From the NCBI GenBank assembly GCA_903869825.1, contig CAIQAL010000033.1, forward strand, positions 1-39,195: a DNA stretch of 39,195 bases. The letters run 5' to 3'. Below, one piece after another: positions 15,693-23,733 of this stretch (position 1 is its first letter; each line of letters starts with the position of its first letter). The notes below the pieces were generated by a model that was not told where the DNA came from, made no database searches, and saw nothing but the letters and a program-made list of their open reading frames with translations. The position numbers and the translations under genes are program-made. Source of the DNA: an uncultured bacterium. Lineage in GTDB: Bacteria; Patescibacteriota; Minisyncoccia; Phycocordibacterales; UBA9973.

Positions 15693-16337
15693 TTAAATAT
15701 ATCCGTAGTCTCGGAAAATTTGTTCGTAGATCGCGATTACTCTTTTCGCCTCGTGATGAGAAAGTTCGAATTCCGAGCCTTCGTGAGCAATCTTATTTCG
15801 GATTATATGCACTTCCCATGCAGCAGTAAGGTTCTTAAATTTATCTTGATCTGCCCCCTTTAACTTTTCTCCTAAGTTCTCCCCTTTGAATCCTAGCTGA
15901 TTCATCAAACCCTCAAGCATTGAATCCGCTTCAAGCACTGAGAGTCTCCAATTCCCAGCGTCTGATGAGAACAAATACTGTAAAACAGCGTCCCAGCGAT
16001 CGTTTGTTGAAGCAGTTTTTTCCCATTTTATTCTTTCTTCTTCAGCATGTTTTTCTTTATATTCTTTAATCTCATGATGCAAATGCTCGTGTTCTTTTTT
16101 TCTAATTTCGAGCAATCTGACAAAACTATAAGCAATTACAAAAACAAAAAATATTGAAAAAAATGCCAGAAAAAGCTTAATCGCAATATCAAGTCCACTT
16201 GAAGGGGTAGAGGGATTAAACAAGTGAGTAAAGAATAAATAGATTTTATTGAATAGGTACTCCAGATCAATATATTTCGGATCGAAAATCGGATTTTGTG
16301 GAGCAGTGTTTAGATTTAGTGATTGCGATAAATCCAT
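15693..16337 (-). CDS. Membrane-anchored protein with a HEPN-like C-terminal domain
   Basis: The 214-aa protein has one transmembrane helix (residues about 50-73), a charged coiled-coil stretch (RKKEHEHLHHEIKEYKEKHAEEER) and a helical cytoplasmic domain. The C-terminus contains HIIRNKIAHEG with R180 and H185, an R-x4-H motif like that of HEPN domains, many of which are ribonucleases. The motif sits before a long helix (HHEAKRVIAIYEQIFRDY), as in HEPN folds. No antitoxin or nucleotidyltransferase is adjacent (gatC-gatA lie upstream), so a toxin role is unproven; it may be a conserved housekeeping protein. Cloning context and family are uncertain. Confidence 0.7.
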   Translation of the reverse strand: MDLSQSLNLNTAPQNPIFDPKYIDLEYLFNKIYLFFTHLFNPSTPSSGLDIAIKLFLAFFSIFFVFVIAYSFVRLLEIRKKEHEHLHHEIKEYKEKHAEEERIKWEKTASTNDRWDAVLQYLFSSDAGNWRLSVLEADSMLEGLMNQLGFKGENLGEKLKGADQDKFKNLTAAWEVHIIRNKIAHEGSEFELSHHEAKRVIAIYEQIFRDYGYI

Positions 16338-16344
16338 ATTTTAA

Positions 16345-17757
16345 TTATAACATTTCTTCAAATTTTTTACCTATTTGAAATAGATTATTTTCCTTAAAAT
16401 GATCTACTATAAATTGAATGGAAAGTGGTAAACCTCCCTTGGTCAGACCGGAAGGTAAAGCCAAAGCTGGAATGCCCGCAATGTTAGCCGGAGCCGAAAA
16501 AATATCGCATAAATACATGGCAACCGGGTCATCCATTTTTTCACCGATTTTAAACGCCGGAGTCGGAGTGGTAGGAGTTAGAACAAAATCAACTTGCTTG
16601 AAAATATTTTTAAATTCTAAGGTTATGGCGTTCCTTACCCGCCAAGCTTTGTTGTAGTAAGCGTCATAGTACCCGTGAGAAAGAACGAATGTTCCCAAAA
16701 TAATTCTGCGCCTTGTCTCTTCACCAAAACCAGCCGATCGAGTTTTTTTATAAACGTCGGAAACATTCTCCCCTTCTTTTGAAAGACCATAGCGCATTCC
16801 ATCAAATCTGGAAAGATTAGTAGAAACTTCTGCAGGCATAATGATGTAATACACCGCCAAAGAATATTTCGAATATGGTAAATCAATATCTACAATTTTG
16901 TAGCCTGCCTTTTTTAATTTTTCTACTGAAGCATTAAAATTTTCCATTACTTCCGCATCCACTCCACTTTCAAATAAATGCCAAGGAATTCCAATAGTAT
17001 TACCACCTCCTACTCCTTCCGTGGCAAGGCTAGAGTCAAGTGAAGTTGCATCCATCACATCTTTCCCTCGGATAGCATTGAAAATAATTTCTACGTCACG
17101 GACATTTTTTCCTAAAGGAGAAACCTGGTCCAAAGAATTTCCCATCGCTATAATTCCACTTCGAGACACTGCTCCATAAGTCGGCTTCAAACCTACTAGT
17201 CCACAAAAGGAAGCTGGCTGACGGACCGAGCCACATGTCTCAGTTCCAAGCGCTACTAGCGCCATGTCGCTTGCTACCGCAGCTGCCGAACCACCTGATG
17301 AGCCACCAGGCACTCTTGTCGGGTCAATGGGATTTCGGGCTACTCCAAAAGCACTTGTCTGAGTAGAACTTCCCATGGCAAATTCATCCATATTTGTCCG
17401 GCCAACAAAAACTGCGCCACTTTCTTTTAATTTTTTAATAACAAATGCATCATATGTTGCCACATAATTTTCTAAAATTTTCGAAGCCGCAGAAGCAATT
17501 TTCCCTTTGATTAAAATGTTATCCTTTACCGCAAACGGAATTCCGGTCAATTCTTTTCCTTCTCCTTTTTGTATCATTTCATCTGCTCGTTTAGCTTGTT
17601 CAAGTATGTCTGGAAAAACTTCCAAGAAGGAATTTGATTCTTTGTTTTTTTTATTAATATTTTTCAGATAGGCAGAAACCAAATCCGCCGAAGTAAATTC
17701 TCCCTTAGTCATTCCCTCTCTCGCCTTTTCAATTGTTAAATTTTTTAAATCAAGCAT
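16345..17757 (-). CDS. gatA: Asp-tRNA(Asn)/Glu-tRNA(Gln) amidotransferase subunit A
   Basis: The 470-aa amidase-signature enzyme releases ammonia from Gln or Asn for transamidation of mischarged tRNA by GatB. The Ser-cisSer-Lys triad is visible: K78 (PFAVKDN), S153 in PGGSSGGSAAA and nucleophile S177 in CGSVRQPAS. Length is normal. It follows gatC by 26 nt; gatB is not in this window. The gene is cytoplasmic and essential where GlnRS or AsnRS is missing. Confidence 0.96.
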   Translation of the reverse strand: MLDLKNLTIEKAREGMTKGEFTSADLVSAYLKNINKKNKESNSFLEVFPDILEQAKRADEMIQKGEGKELTGIPFAVKDNILIKGKIASAASKILENYVATYDAFVIKKLKESGAVFVGRTNMDEFAMGSSTQTSAFGVARNPIDPTRVPGGSSGGSAAAVASDMALVALGTETCGSVRQPASFCGLVGLKPTYGAVSRSGIIAMGNSLDQVSPLGKNVRDVEIIFNAIRGKDVMDATSLDSSLATEGVGGGNTIGIPWHLFESGVDAEVMENFNASVEKLKKAGYKIVDIDLPYSKYSLAVYYIIMPAEVSTNLSRFDGMRYGLSKEGENVSDVYKKTRSAGFGEETRRRIILGTFVLSHGYYDAYYNKAWRVRNAITLEFKNIFKQVDFVLTPTTPTPAFKIGEKMDDPVAMYLCDIFSAPANIAGIPALALPSGLTKGGLPLSIQFIVDHFKENNLFQIGKKFEEML

Positions 17758-17769
17758 AAATTATTTATA

Positions 17770-17786
17770 GTGAGCTTGTCGAACTA
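17770..17786. repeat. Short TGAGCTTGTCGAAC repeat motif between gatC and gatA
   Basis: The minus strand reads TAGTTCGACAAGCTCAC, starting with the gatC stop codon. GTTCGACAAGCTCA is a motif seen dispersed in many bacterial genomes, recalled from general knowledge; no second copy is evident in this window. Confidence 0.3.
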
Positions 17787-18062
17787 CATTATTTTTTTTA
17801 CTTTCACAAAACCATCCTGTGAACCTGGAAATTGTTTCGTTATCAAATCAACTGAAAAATCTCTCAACTCTGGTGTATCCTCTCGCCAAACATTCCTGTT
17901 CTCGTATTCAGGCACTTCTGCCTGAGCAGGCAAATCTACTACTTCTATTTGTTTTACATAACCTAAAATACTGTCTAAATCTTTCAGAAGTTTAGCCTTT
18001 TCGCCGTCCGTTAATTCGATTTTTGCCAGTTCCGCCAGCTTTTCGATATCTTTAATTTCCAT
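17784..18062 (-). CDS. gatC: Asp-tRNA(Asn)/Glu-tRNA(Gln) amidotransferase subunit C
   Basis: The 92-aa small subunit braces GatA against GatB. The family features are present: an N-terminal helix pair (IKDIEKLAELAKIELTDGEK), a middle segment ILGYVKQIEVVD and a C-terminal LRDFSVDLITKQFPGSQDGFVKVKKIM (normally P...DGfFkVPkvl). It heads a gatC-gatA operon with its own promoter only 6 nt before the ATG, which predicts a leaderless mRNA. Confidence 0.93.
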   Translation of the reverse strand: MEIKDIEKLAELAKIELTDGEKAKLLKDLDSILGYVKQIEVVDLPAQAEVPEYENRNVWREDTPELRDFSVDLITKQFPGSQDGFVKVKKIM

Positions 18063-18068
18063 ATAAAA

Positions 18069-18077
18069 AGTATAACA
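18069..18077 (-). promoter_or_regulatory. Extended -10 promoter of gatC
   Basis: The minus strand reads TG-T-TATACT, ending 6 nt before the gatC ATG at 18062. No clear -35 is seen. The arrangement predicts transcription starting at or next to the start codon. Confidence 0.55.
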
Positions 18078-18098
18078 AAATAAAGACGAAATAGGAAT

Positions 18099-18986
18099 TT
18101 ACTTCCCTAATAAAGCCTGAACTCTGGCTTCTATCGGTGGGTGAGTATTAAATAGATTTGAAAGATTTTTGCCGGTTCGGCCGAAAGGGTTCGCGATAAA
18201 TAAATGTGCAGTCGCTTCATTGGCATATTTCATTGGTTGATTGTATTTCCCTATTTTAATTAGGGCGTTCGCTAGTCCTTCAGGATAGCGGGTTAAAAGA
18301 GCACCGGAAGCATCTGCTAAAAATTCACGCTTACGAGAAATAGCAAGTTGAATTAAGGTTGCAAAAATCGGAGCTAGGACTGAAAGCACAATTCCGATAA
18401 TCATTAAAATTCCTCCGGCTTCACCGTCACTTCTTCTCCTCCCTCCACCCAGAAATAATGAACGGGTAAAAATATGAGCGACAATAGAAATAAAACCAAC
18501 CAGTACCACCACCACAGTGGAAAGTAAAATATCTCGGTTCCCAATATGTGAAAGTTCATGCGCGATCACTCCTTCGAGTTCTGTTTTATCTAAAAGTCCT
18601 AAAATCCCAGTCGTCACCGCCACCACTGCGTGTTCTTTGTTTCGACCGGTCGCAAAAGCGTTTGGCGCTGGGTCATCAATAATGTAAACCTTCGGCATCG
18701 GAAGTCCGGCAGTGATTGCCAGGTTCTCAATGGTGTTCCAAAGTTCCGAATTATCTGATTTTTGGATTTGTTTTGCGTGATTTAAGGCCAAGGCGATTTT
18801 ATCGGAATTCCAATAGCTGAAAATATTCATTCCAACTGCAAAGATGATAAAGAAGTACAAGATATTTATATTTCCATAATATTCTGAAACAAAAAACCCA
18901 ATAGCAATAACAATAATCAAAAAGAAACTCATCAAAAGCCAAGTTTTGGAAACATTTTTTGATTGTTGGGTGTATAACGTTGCCAT
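18099..18986 (-). CDS. htpX: HtpX family membrane zinc metalloprotease
   Basis: The 295-aa M48 protease has two N-terminal transmembrane helices (about 16-35 and 41-58), the zinc motif HELSH (residues 143-147) and a third zinc ligand Glu in the REFLADASGALLT segment. Two more hydrophobic segments lie between them (STVVVVLVGFISIVAHIF and GILMIIGIVLSVLAPIFATLI). It degrades damaged membrane proteins with its active site facing the cytoplasm. It is the last gene of the lemA-slipin-Gmad2-small protein-htpX cluster; the lemA-htpX pairing is common in bacteria. Confidence 0.95.
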   Translation of the reverse strand: MATLYTQQSKNVSKTWLLMSFFLIIVIAIGFFVSEYYGNINILYFFIIFAVGMNIFSYWNSDKIALALNHAKQIQKSDNSELWNTIENLAITAGLPMPKVYIIDDPAPNAFATGRNKEHAVVAVTTGILGLLDKTELEGVIAHELSHIGNRDILLSTVVVVLVGFISIVAHIFTRSLFLGGGRRRSDGEAGGILMIIGIVLSVLAPIFATLIQLAISRKREFLADASGALLTRYPEGLANALIKIGKYNQPMKYANEATAHLFIANPFGRTGKNLSNLFNTHPPIEARVQALLGK

Positions 18987-18991
18987 ACTAA

Positions 18992-19405
18992 TTATCTAAA
19001 AGATATAACATTAAAATACCTCAATATTTCTGGGTTATTGCCAACAGCGCATAGTGCTGTTTCAGAATCCCCAACACATTTTTTTTCTTGATCTATCCCA
19101 GAAACCATTTTCGCATTTAATTTAATCATGTAGCTTGATCGAATCTGTGAAGGACCATACTTCTCTACAGGGATTTCTGCCATGGTATCTGTCCATCTTA
19201 CCCATCCTTTTGGTAAACCATTTTCTTCTGTAGCCCATTTCATTTGACTTTCATAATTATTGTCTGTTACTAAAATATTTTCAGGACTATTTGTAACTAA
19301 AGTATTTGTCCTTTTGTTAAATATATAAATACCAGTCAAGAGCAAAACAATAATTATGATCAATAATACTGTATTTAATTTTGAACTAAATAATTTATTT
19401 TGCAT
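18992..19405 (-). CDS. Small membrane-anchored extracytoplasmic protein, unknown
   Basis: The 137-aa protein has an N-terminal transmembrane anchor (residues about 12-30, NTVLLIIIIVLLLTGIYIF) and an extracytoplasmic domain with two Cys (KKCVGDSETALCAVG) that could form a disulfide. I do not recognise the domain. It sits 5 nt after the Gmad2 gene and 5 nt before htpX, clearly inside the cluster, so a role in envelope homeostasis is suggested by context only. Confidence 0.7.
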   Translation of the reverse strand: MQNKLFSSKLNTVLLIIIIVLLLTGIYIFNKRTNTLVTNSPENILVTDNNYESQMKWATEENGLPKGWVRWTDTMAEIPVEKYGPSQIRSSYMIKLNAKMVSGIDQEKKCVGDSETALCAVGNNPEILRYFNVISFR

Positions 19406-19410
19406 AAAAT

Positions 19411-19896
19411 TTATTTACTAATAATTATTGGAATTAAAATACTTTTATCGTTCTCAGGAAGTCCCGAAGCATTATCATTATGAATCTCAAAATAGGCAGA
19501 ACCTGTAGGAAGCCCGGTAAAATCTATATTACCTTCAAAGGAGACAGATCCAGCGGTCATCCAGTCGGTCTTTGCGACAGCATTACTAGTTTTTAAAACT
19601 TTTTTACTAGCATCCAAAATATGTATCCCGATATTTGCTTCAAAAAAATATCCACCTTTAATCACCCCTCTGTAGGAAAGAACTCCATGAACCTTAACAT
19701 TGGGAGAAACAGAAAAAGAAACCAAATCATCTTTGTTTCCAAGAATCTGACTTTTGTCTACAATCGGAAGCATCGTATTATCAACGGTGACAGGAGCAAC
19801 CACAACTTTTTTATTTCCTGAATAAATTAAAATTACTGTCAGAGCCAACACAAAAACAATGATTGTTCCGGTTATTATTTTTGATTTTTTTTTCAT
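19411..19896 (-). CDS. Membrane-anchored Gmad2-type Ig-like domain protein
   Basis: The 161-aa protein has an N-terminal hydrophobic anchor (residues about 7-26) and a beta-rich domain matching Gmad2 (immunoglobulin-like domain of bacterial spore germination). Features are VKVHGVLSYRGVIKGGYFFEANIGIHILDAS, then TDWMTAGSVSFEGNIDFTGLP and a final PENDKSILIPIII strand. Gmad2 proteins are extracytoplasmic and non-enzymatic. It starts immediately after the slipin gene (1 nt apart) and is probably translated in coupling with it. Confidence 0.75.
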   Translation of the reverse strand: MKKKSKIITGTIIVFVLALTVILIYSGNKKVVVAPVTVDNTMLPIVDKSQILGNKDDLVSFSVSPNVKVHGVLSYRGVIKGGYFFEANIGIHILDASKKVLKTSNAVAKTDWMTAGSVSFEGNIDFTGLPTGSAYFEIHNDNASGLPENDKSILIPIIISK

Positions 19897-19897
19897 A

Positions 19898-20653
19898 TTA
19901 TTTATTGTCTCCTTTTATCATCTTTACCGCTTCTGCCACAGTAGTCATAAATTGAGCTGGGAAAATAATGGTCGAATTTTTTTCTACACTTATTTCTGCC
20001 ATTGTCTGTAGGGTGCGCAACTGCAAGGCCACGGGATGTTGAGCCATTACGTCTGCAGCCTCACCTAGCTTTTGTGCTGCCTGAAATTCTCCTTGTGCCG
20101 CCACAATTTTTGCCCGTCGTTCTCGTTCCGCTTCGGCTTCTTTTGCCATTGCGCGTTGCATATTTTCGGGCAAGGTGATGTCTTTAATTTCAACGGCGGT
20201 AACTTCCGCTCCCCAAGGTTCGGTATGAGCATCAATTACATTTTTTATTTGGGTGTTGATTTCGCTAGTCTGAGAGAGCAACTGGTCAAGTTGAAATTGC
20301 CCGACTACGTTTCGAACAGTCGTCTGGCTAATTTGGTTGACTGCATTGTAAACATTCTCAATCGCCACAACTGCTTTAATCGGATCAACAATATGATAAT
20401 AAGCCACGGCTGCAATATCAATCGAAACATTGTCTTTGGTAATAATTTTCTGAGATGGGATCTCCATTGTGACGGTTCGCATCATTATTCGAGTCATTTT
20501 TTCAAAAACTGGAATAACATAAATAAGTCCTGGGCCCCTAGTCCCAGTACATTTCCCAAGAAAAAATATTACCCCTCGTTCGTATTGTTTTACCACTTTG
20601 ATTCCCGAAATCAATATCACTAGAATCACTGCTAAAATTATATAGATAGACAT
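19898..20653 (-). CDS. SPFH/Band 7 protein (slipin/stomatin type)
   Basis: The 251-aa protein has an N-terminal membrane hairpin (YIILAVILVILISGIKVV) and a Band 7 domain with the stomatin signatures QYERGVIFFLGK, GPGLIYVIPVFEKM, PSQKIITKDNVSIDIAAVAYYHI and WGAEVTAVEIKDITLPENMQRAMAKEAEAERERRAKIV. The coiled-coil AEAERERRAK segment drives oligomerisation. Such proteins scaffold membrane microdomains and often work beside a membrane protease, which fits htpX here. No NfeD partner is present. Confidence 0.92.
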   Translation of the reverse strand: MSIYIILAVILVILISGIKVVKQYERGVIFFLGKCTGTRGPGLIYVIPVFEKMTRIMMRTVTMEIPSQKIITKDNVSIDIAAVAYYHIVDPIKAVVAIENVYNAVNQISQTTVRNVVGQFQLDQLLSQTSEINTQIKNVIDAHTEPWGAEVTAVEIKDITLPENMQRAMAKEAEAERERRAKIVAAQGEFQAAQKLGEAADVMAQHPVALQLRTLQTMAEISVEKNSTIIFPAQFMTTVAEAVKMIKGDNK

Positions 20654-20671
20654 ATATTTAAAAATTAATTT

Positions 20672-21232
20672 TTAAAACTTTACTTCCACTGGATTTTGGG
20701 CAGCATCATTGTCGGCCAAGTCAAAAAATTCCATTTTGGAAAAATGAAACGCTTCAGCAATAATGTTCGATGGAAAACTCTCAACCTTGATATTCAAATC
20801 TCGAGCATTTCCATTGTAAAATCTGCGGGCTGCTTGAATCTTGTTTTCTGTGTCGGACAGTTCTCCTTGAAGCGCCAAGAAATTTTGATTCGCTTTTAAT
20901 TCCGGATAGGCTTCCGCAATCGCAAAAACAGACTTTAAAGCCCCGGTAAGCATATTCTCGGCTTGGGCATGATCGGCCGTCGGACCTTGTGCCCCCATCG
21001 CCATGCTTCGTGCTTTTGTAACGTTTTCAAACGCACTTGATTCGTGAGAAGCATACCCTTTGACAGTATTTACCAAATTGGGAATTAAATCATAACGACG
21101 CTTCAATTGAACCTCAATATCAGCCCAGGCTTCTTTGGTCCTATTTCGAAGGGTAACAAAACCATTAAAAGCTGAAATTATCCAGATAATAAGAATAACT
21201 ACTATCGCTAAAAGAATCCATAATAGTGTCAT
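20672..21232 (-). CDS. lemA: LemA family protein
   Basis: The 186-aa protein has an N-terminal transmembrane helix (LLWILLAIVVILIIWIISAF) followed by the LemA helical bundle. Diagnostic strings are NRTKEAWADIEVQLKRRYDLIPNLV, ALKSVFAIAEAYPELKANQNF, LQGELSDTENKIQAARRFYN and VESFPSNIIAEAF. The biochemical role is unclear; LemA genes often pair with htpX. It heads the five-gene cluster and has an extended -10 promoter. Confidence 0.95.
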   Translation of the reverse strand: MTLLWILLAIVVILIIWIISAFNGFVTLRNRTKEAWADIEVQLKRRYDLIPNLVNTVKGYASHESSAFENVTKARSMAMGAQGPTADHAQAENMLTGALKSVFAIAEAYPELKANQNFLALQGELSDTENKIQAARRFYNGNARDLNIKVESFPSNIIAEAFHFSKMEFFDLADNDAAQNPVEVKF

Positions 21233-21272
21233 AAATTTAAATAAATTAAGATTAATAATTTGGACTACTAAT

Positions 21273-21281
21273 ATTATAGCA
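21273..21281 (-). promoter_or_regulatory. Extended -10 promoter of the lemA cluster
   Basis: The minus strand reads TG-C-TATAAT (21273-21281), an extended -10 of full consensus. A weak TTGATA lies 21 nt upstream. The lemA start is at 21232, leaving a leader of about 35 nt. Confidence 0.6.
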
Positions 21282-21306
21282 TATTTTGAACTATTTTTCT
21301 ATCAAA

Positions 21307-21328
21307 GAAAAAACCCGGAGTCCCCGGG
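21307..21328 (-). terminator. Terminator of secDF
   Basis: On the minus strand CCCGG (21324-21328), loop, CCGGG (21314-21318) is followed by seven Ts (21307-21313). It lies 9 nt beyond the secF stop. Confidence 0.75.
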
Positions 21329-21336
21329 CTTTTAAG

Positions 21337-22275
21337 CTATTTTTTCTTTTTTAAGGATTTCTTATCCTTTGCTGCAACTTGCCATTCTTCAACCAAAACC
21401 AGAAGCGGAGAGGCCAGAAAAATCGAGGAATAGGTTCCAAAGAACATCCCCGCGGTAAGCATCAAAGCAAAATATCTTGTTGAAACCGGACCAAAGAAGA
21501 AAAGAGAAAGCAACACAAGAATGACGGTGAGAGAAGTTGAGATCGAGCGAACATATGACTGCTCTAAGCTTTTCCCGACCGTTTCACTAAAATTTATTTT
21601 AGTAGCTATCGCTTGGTTTCTCAAGTTCTCTCGAATTCGGTCAAAGATAACAATCGTGTCTGAAACGGAAAGCCCAAGAATGGTTAGCACCGCTACCACA
21701 AAAAGAGTATCAACTTCCGCACTGTAAAAGTGAGCTAAGATTGTGAAAATTCCAACAGGAATCGCTACGTCGTGGAGTAAGGTAAGCACAACAATTATTC
21801 CATATTTCCAGGAAGTAACTGGCTTTGAAACCTTCCGAAAGGCATAAGAAATGAAAATAATTATTGCAAGAGAAATTAAAATGATTAAAAGCAGCGCTTT
21901 AAATTTTAATTCCTGCCCGACAGACGGACCAATGGAGTTAAAGCTTTTTTCTTCCAGTTTATATTTTCCGCCTTCCGATAGAGCACTCAGGAGATTAGTA
22001 TGCTCCGCTTCAGTTAAATCTTTTGATTTAATAATGTATCCTGTATTTCCAGTAGGCTGAATAATAATTGTACCAAGGCTCGCAGTCCCTAATACCTGAT
22101 CTAAATCTGATTGAGTGGGAACTTCCCCAGTATAGGCAACTTCAGTTAGAGCTCCTCCGGTAAAATCAATCCCGAGTCTCTTGTTTATCTTAAAGACGAA
22201 CATTGAAATAATTGATAGGATTACGAGTCCAATGGAAATACTTATGAATACTTTTTTGTTTTTTATAATAAACAT
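21337..22275 (-). CDS. secF: Protein translocase subunit SecF
   Basis: The 312-aa RND-like subunit draws on the proton gradient to finish secretion after SecYEG and SecA. The first transmembrane helix is followed by the signature LGIDFTGGALTEV. The periplasmic P1 head follows (TGYIIKSKDLTEAE), then five more helices with GPSVGQELKFKALLLIILISLA and VSDTIVIFDRIRENL (the SecF conserved D-xx-V-x-FDRIRE motif). It starts 4 nt after secD, giving a secD-secF operon with a terminator beyond. Confidence 0.96.
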   Translation of the reverse strand: MFIIKNKKVFISISIGLVILSIISMFVFKINKRLGIDFTGGALTEVAYTGEVPTQSDLDQVLGTASLGTIIIQPTGNTGYIIKSKDLTEAEHTNLLSALSEGGKYKLEEKSFNSIGPSVGQELKFKALLLIILISLAIIIFISYAFRKVSKPVTSWKYGIIVVLTLLHDVAIPVGIFTILAHFYSAEVDTLFVVAVLTILGLSVSDTIVIFDRIRENLRNQAIATKINFSETVGKSLEQSYVRSISTSLTVILVLLSLFFFGPVSTRYFALMLTAGMFFGTYSSIFLASPLLVLVEEWQVAAKDKKSLKKKK

Positions 22276-22279
22276 AAAT

Positions 22280-23644
22280 TTATTTACTTATCCCTGAACT
22301 GAATAAAAATCGGGCCACTTTCCCTTCTCCGACAAATTCAATTGTATAAAGGAAAATTCTGGTAATGGTAATAGCTGAAAACATTGATACCAATACCCCC
22401 ATTCCGAGAGTAAGCGCAAACCCTTTAATTAGCGATGTCCCAAGCCAGAAAAGAATGATCGCAGTAATAATACTTGAGATGTTCGAATCTCGAATTGAAA
22501 ACCAAGCTCGAGAAAAACCTCTTGAAACAGAATCTGAGATTGTCCTACCTGATCGCAATTCCTCTTTAACTCTTTCAAAAATAAGCACATTTGCATCAAC
22601 AGCAATCCCAATTGATATAATAAACCCAGCAATCCCGGCGGCAGTCAAAGTAACCGGCAATAATTTAAATAAGGCAAGTATAATGAATATATAAATAATT
22701 AAAGCGAGCACCGCCACCACCCCTGGTAAGCGATACCAAAAAATCAGGAAAAGAGCAATAACTAAAAATCCAATAATGGCTGCTTTTACCCCAGCATGTA
22801 CTGCATTAGTTCCTAGGGTAGCCCCAATTGTTTGACGAGAAAGTAGAGTTATTGGAACAGGTAAAGCGCCAGAATTTAATCTTCCGACTAATTGCTTTGC
22901 TTCAATTGGAGTAAAGCTTCCAGAAATTTGTGCGGTGCCGTCTGGAATTTCTTCTCTAACTACCGGGGTTGAAATTGGAGCGCCATCCAAATAAATGGCA
23001 ACAACTTTCCCGATATTCGATTTAGTAATTTCAGCAAAAAGTTTTGTCCCTGTTGCATCAAATTGCAAGCCAACTTTTGGTTCTCGAGTGGTCGAATCAA
23101 ATTCCAAAGTCGCTTTTTTCAAATATCTTCCTGTAAGTTCAGTTGAAACAAACTGAGGATCAGCATTAATATTTACTGTCCCATCTTTTCCTACTGTTGC
23201 TGTTTTAGGAGTTCCAGCTGGTGCTTCAATTTTAAATTCAAGAAGCGGAGTCTGTCCAATCATAGCCGTCGCTTTTTCAACATCTGTTATTCCCGGAAGG
23301 TCAACAATTAATTTTTCTTCATTATTTCCTGAAAGCAATCCTCCATTTTGCACTTGGACTACTGGTTCGGAAACTCCGAAAAGGTTCACTCTTCGCTCAA
23401 TAACATCTCGAAGAGCATTCATCGAATCAGAGACCTGACCTGCTGGAACGGCAGAAGTATCAGCTTTATAGATAAGATGGCTTCCACCAGAAAGGTCCAA
23501 ACCTAGTCGGAATGGATGATTCTTGAGAAATGAATTTGAATTCGCAATATTTTTGTTTAATTTTGGTTCGGACTTAAAAACAAAAAACGAGATTCCGACG
23601 CCCAGAATAATTATTAACAATGCCAATACTCTTTTTTTCCACAT
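22280..23644 (-). CDS. secD: Protein translocase subunit SecD
   Basis: The 454-aa partner of SecF contains FRLGLDLSGGSHLIY after helix 1, the P1 periplasmic domain (RRVNLFGVSEPVVQVQ, KLIVDLPGI), and five C-terminal helices with SGALPVPITLLSRQTIGATLG and ISIGIAVDANVLIFERVKEELR. Length is average for the family. The promoter (TTGCAT, 17 nt, TATAAT) leaves only 12 nt before the ATG, so the transcript has almost no leader. Confidence 0.96.
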   Translation of the reverse strand: MWKKRVLALLIIILGVGISFFVFKSEPKLNKNIANSNSFLKNHPFRLGLDLSGGSHLIYKADTSAVPAGQVSDSMNALRDVIERRVNLFGVSEPVVQVQNGGLLSGNNEEKLIVDLPGITDVEKATAMIGQTPLLEFKIEAPAGTPKTATVGKDGTVNINADPQFVSTELTGRYLKKATLEFDSTTREPKVGLQFDATGTKLFAEITKSNIGKVVAIYLDGAPISTPVVREEIPDGTAQISGSFTPIEAKQLVGRLNSGALPVPITLLSRQTIGATLGTNAVHAGVKAAIIGFLVIALFLIFWYRLPGVVAVLALIIYIFIILALFKLLPVTLTAAGIAGFIISIGIAVDANVLIFERVKEELRSGRTISDSVSRGFSRAWFSIRDSNISSIITAIILFWLGTSLIKGFALTLGMGVLVSMFSAITITRIFLYTIEFVGEGKVARFLFSSGISK

Positions 23645-23656
23645 AAATATAATACC

Positions 23657-23685
23657 ATTATATACATTTTCCCATAAAAATGCAA
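23657..23685 (-). promoter_or_regulatory. Sigma-70 promoter of secDF
   Basis: The minus strand reads TTGCAT (23680-23685), 17-nt spacer, TATAAT (23657-23662). The start codon is at 23644, so the predicted leader is only about 6 nt. Confidence 0.7.
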
Positions 23686-23733
23686 CCCTAAATAACTCTT
23701 TACTTTTAAAGTATTTTTCTTTATATTTAATAT

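Noticed and set aside
20072-20623. 183-aa + strand ORF opposite the slipin gene
   Set aside because: It is the shadow of a well-recognised Band 7 gene, with atypical Cys/Phe/Asn-rich composition and no domain.
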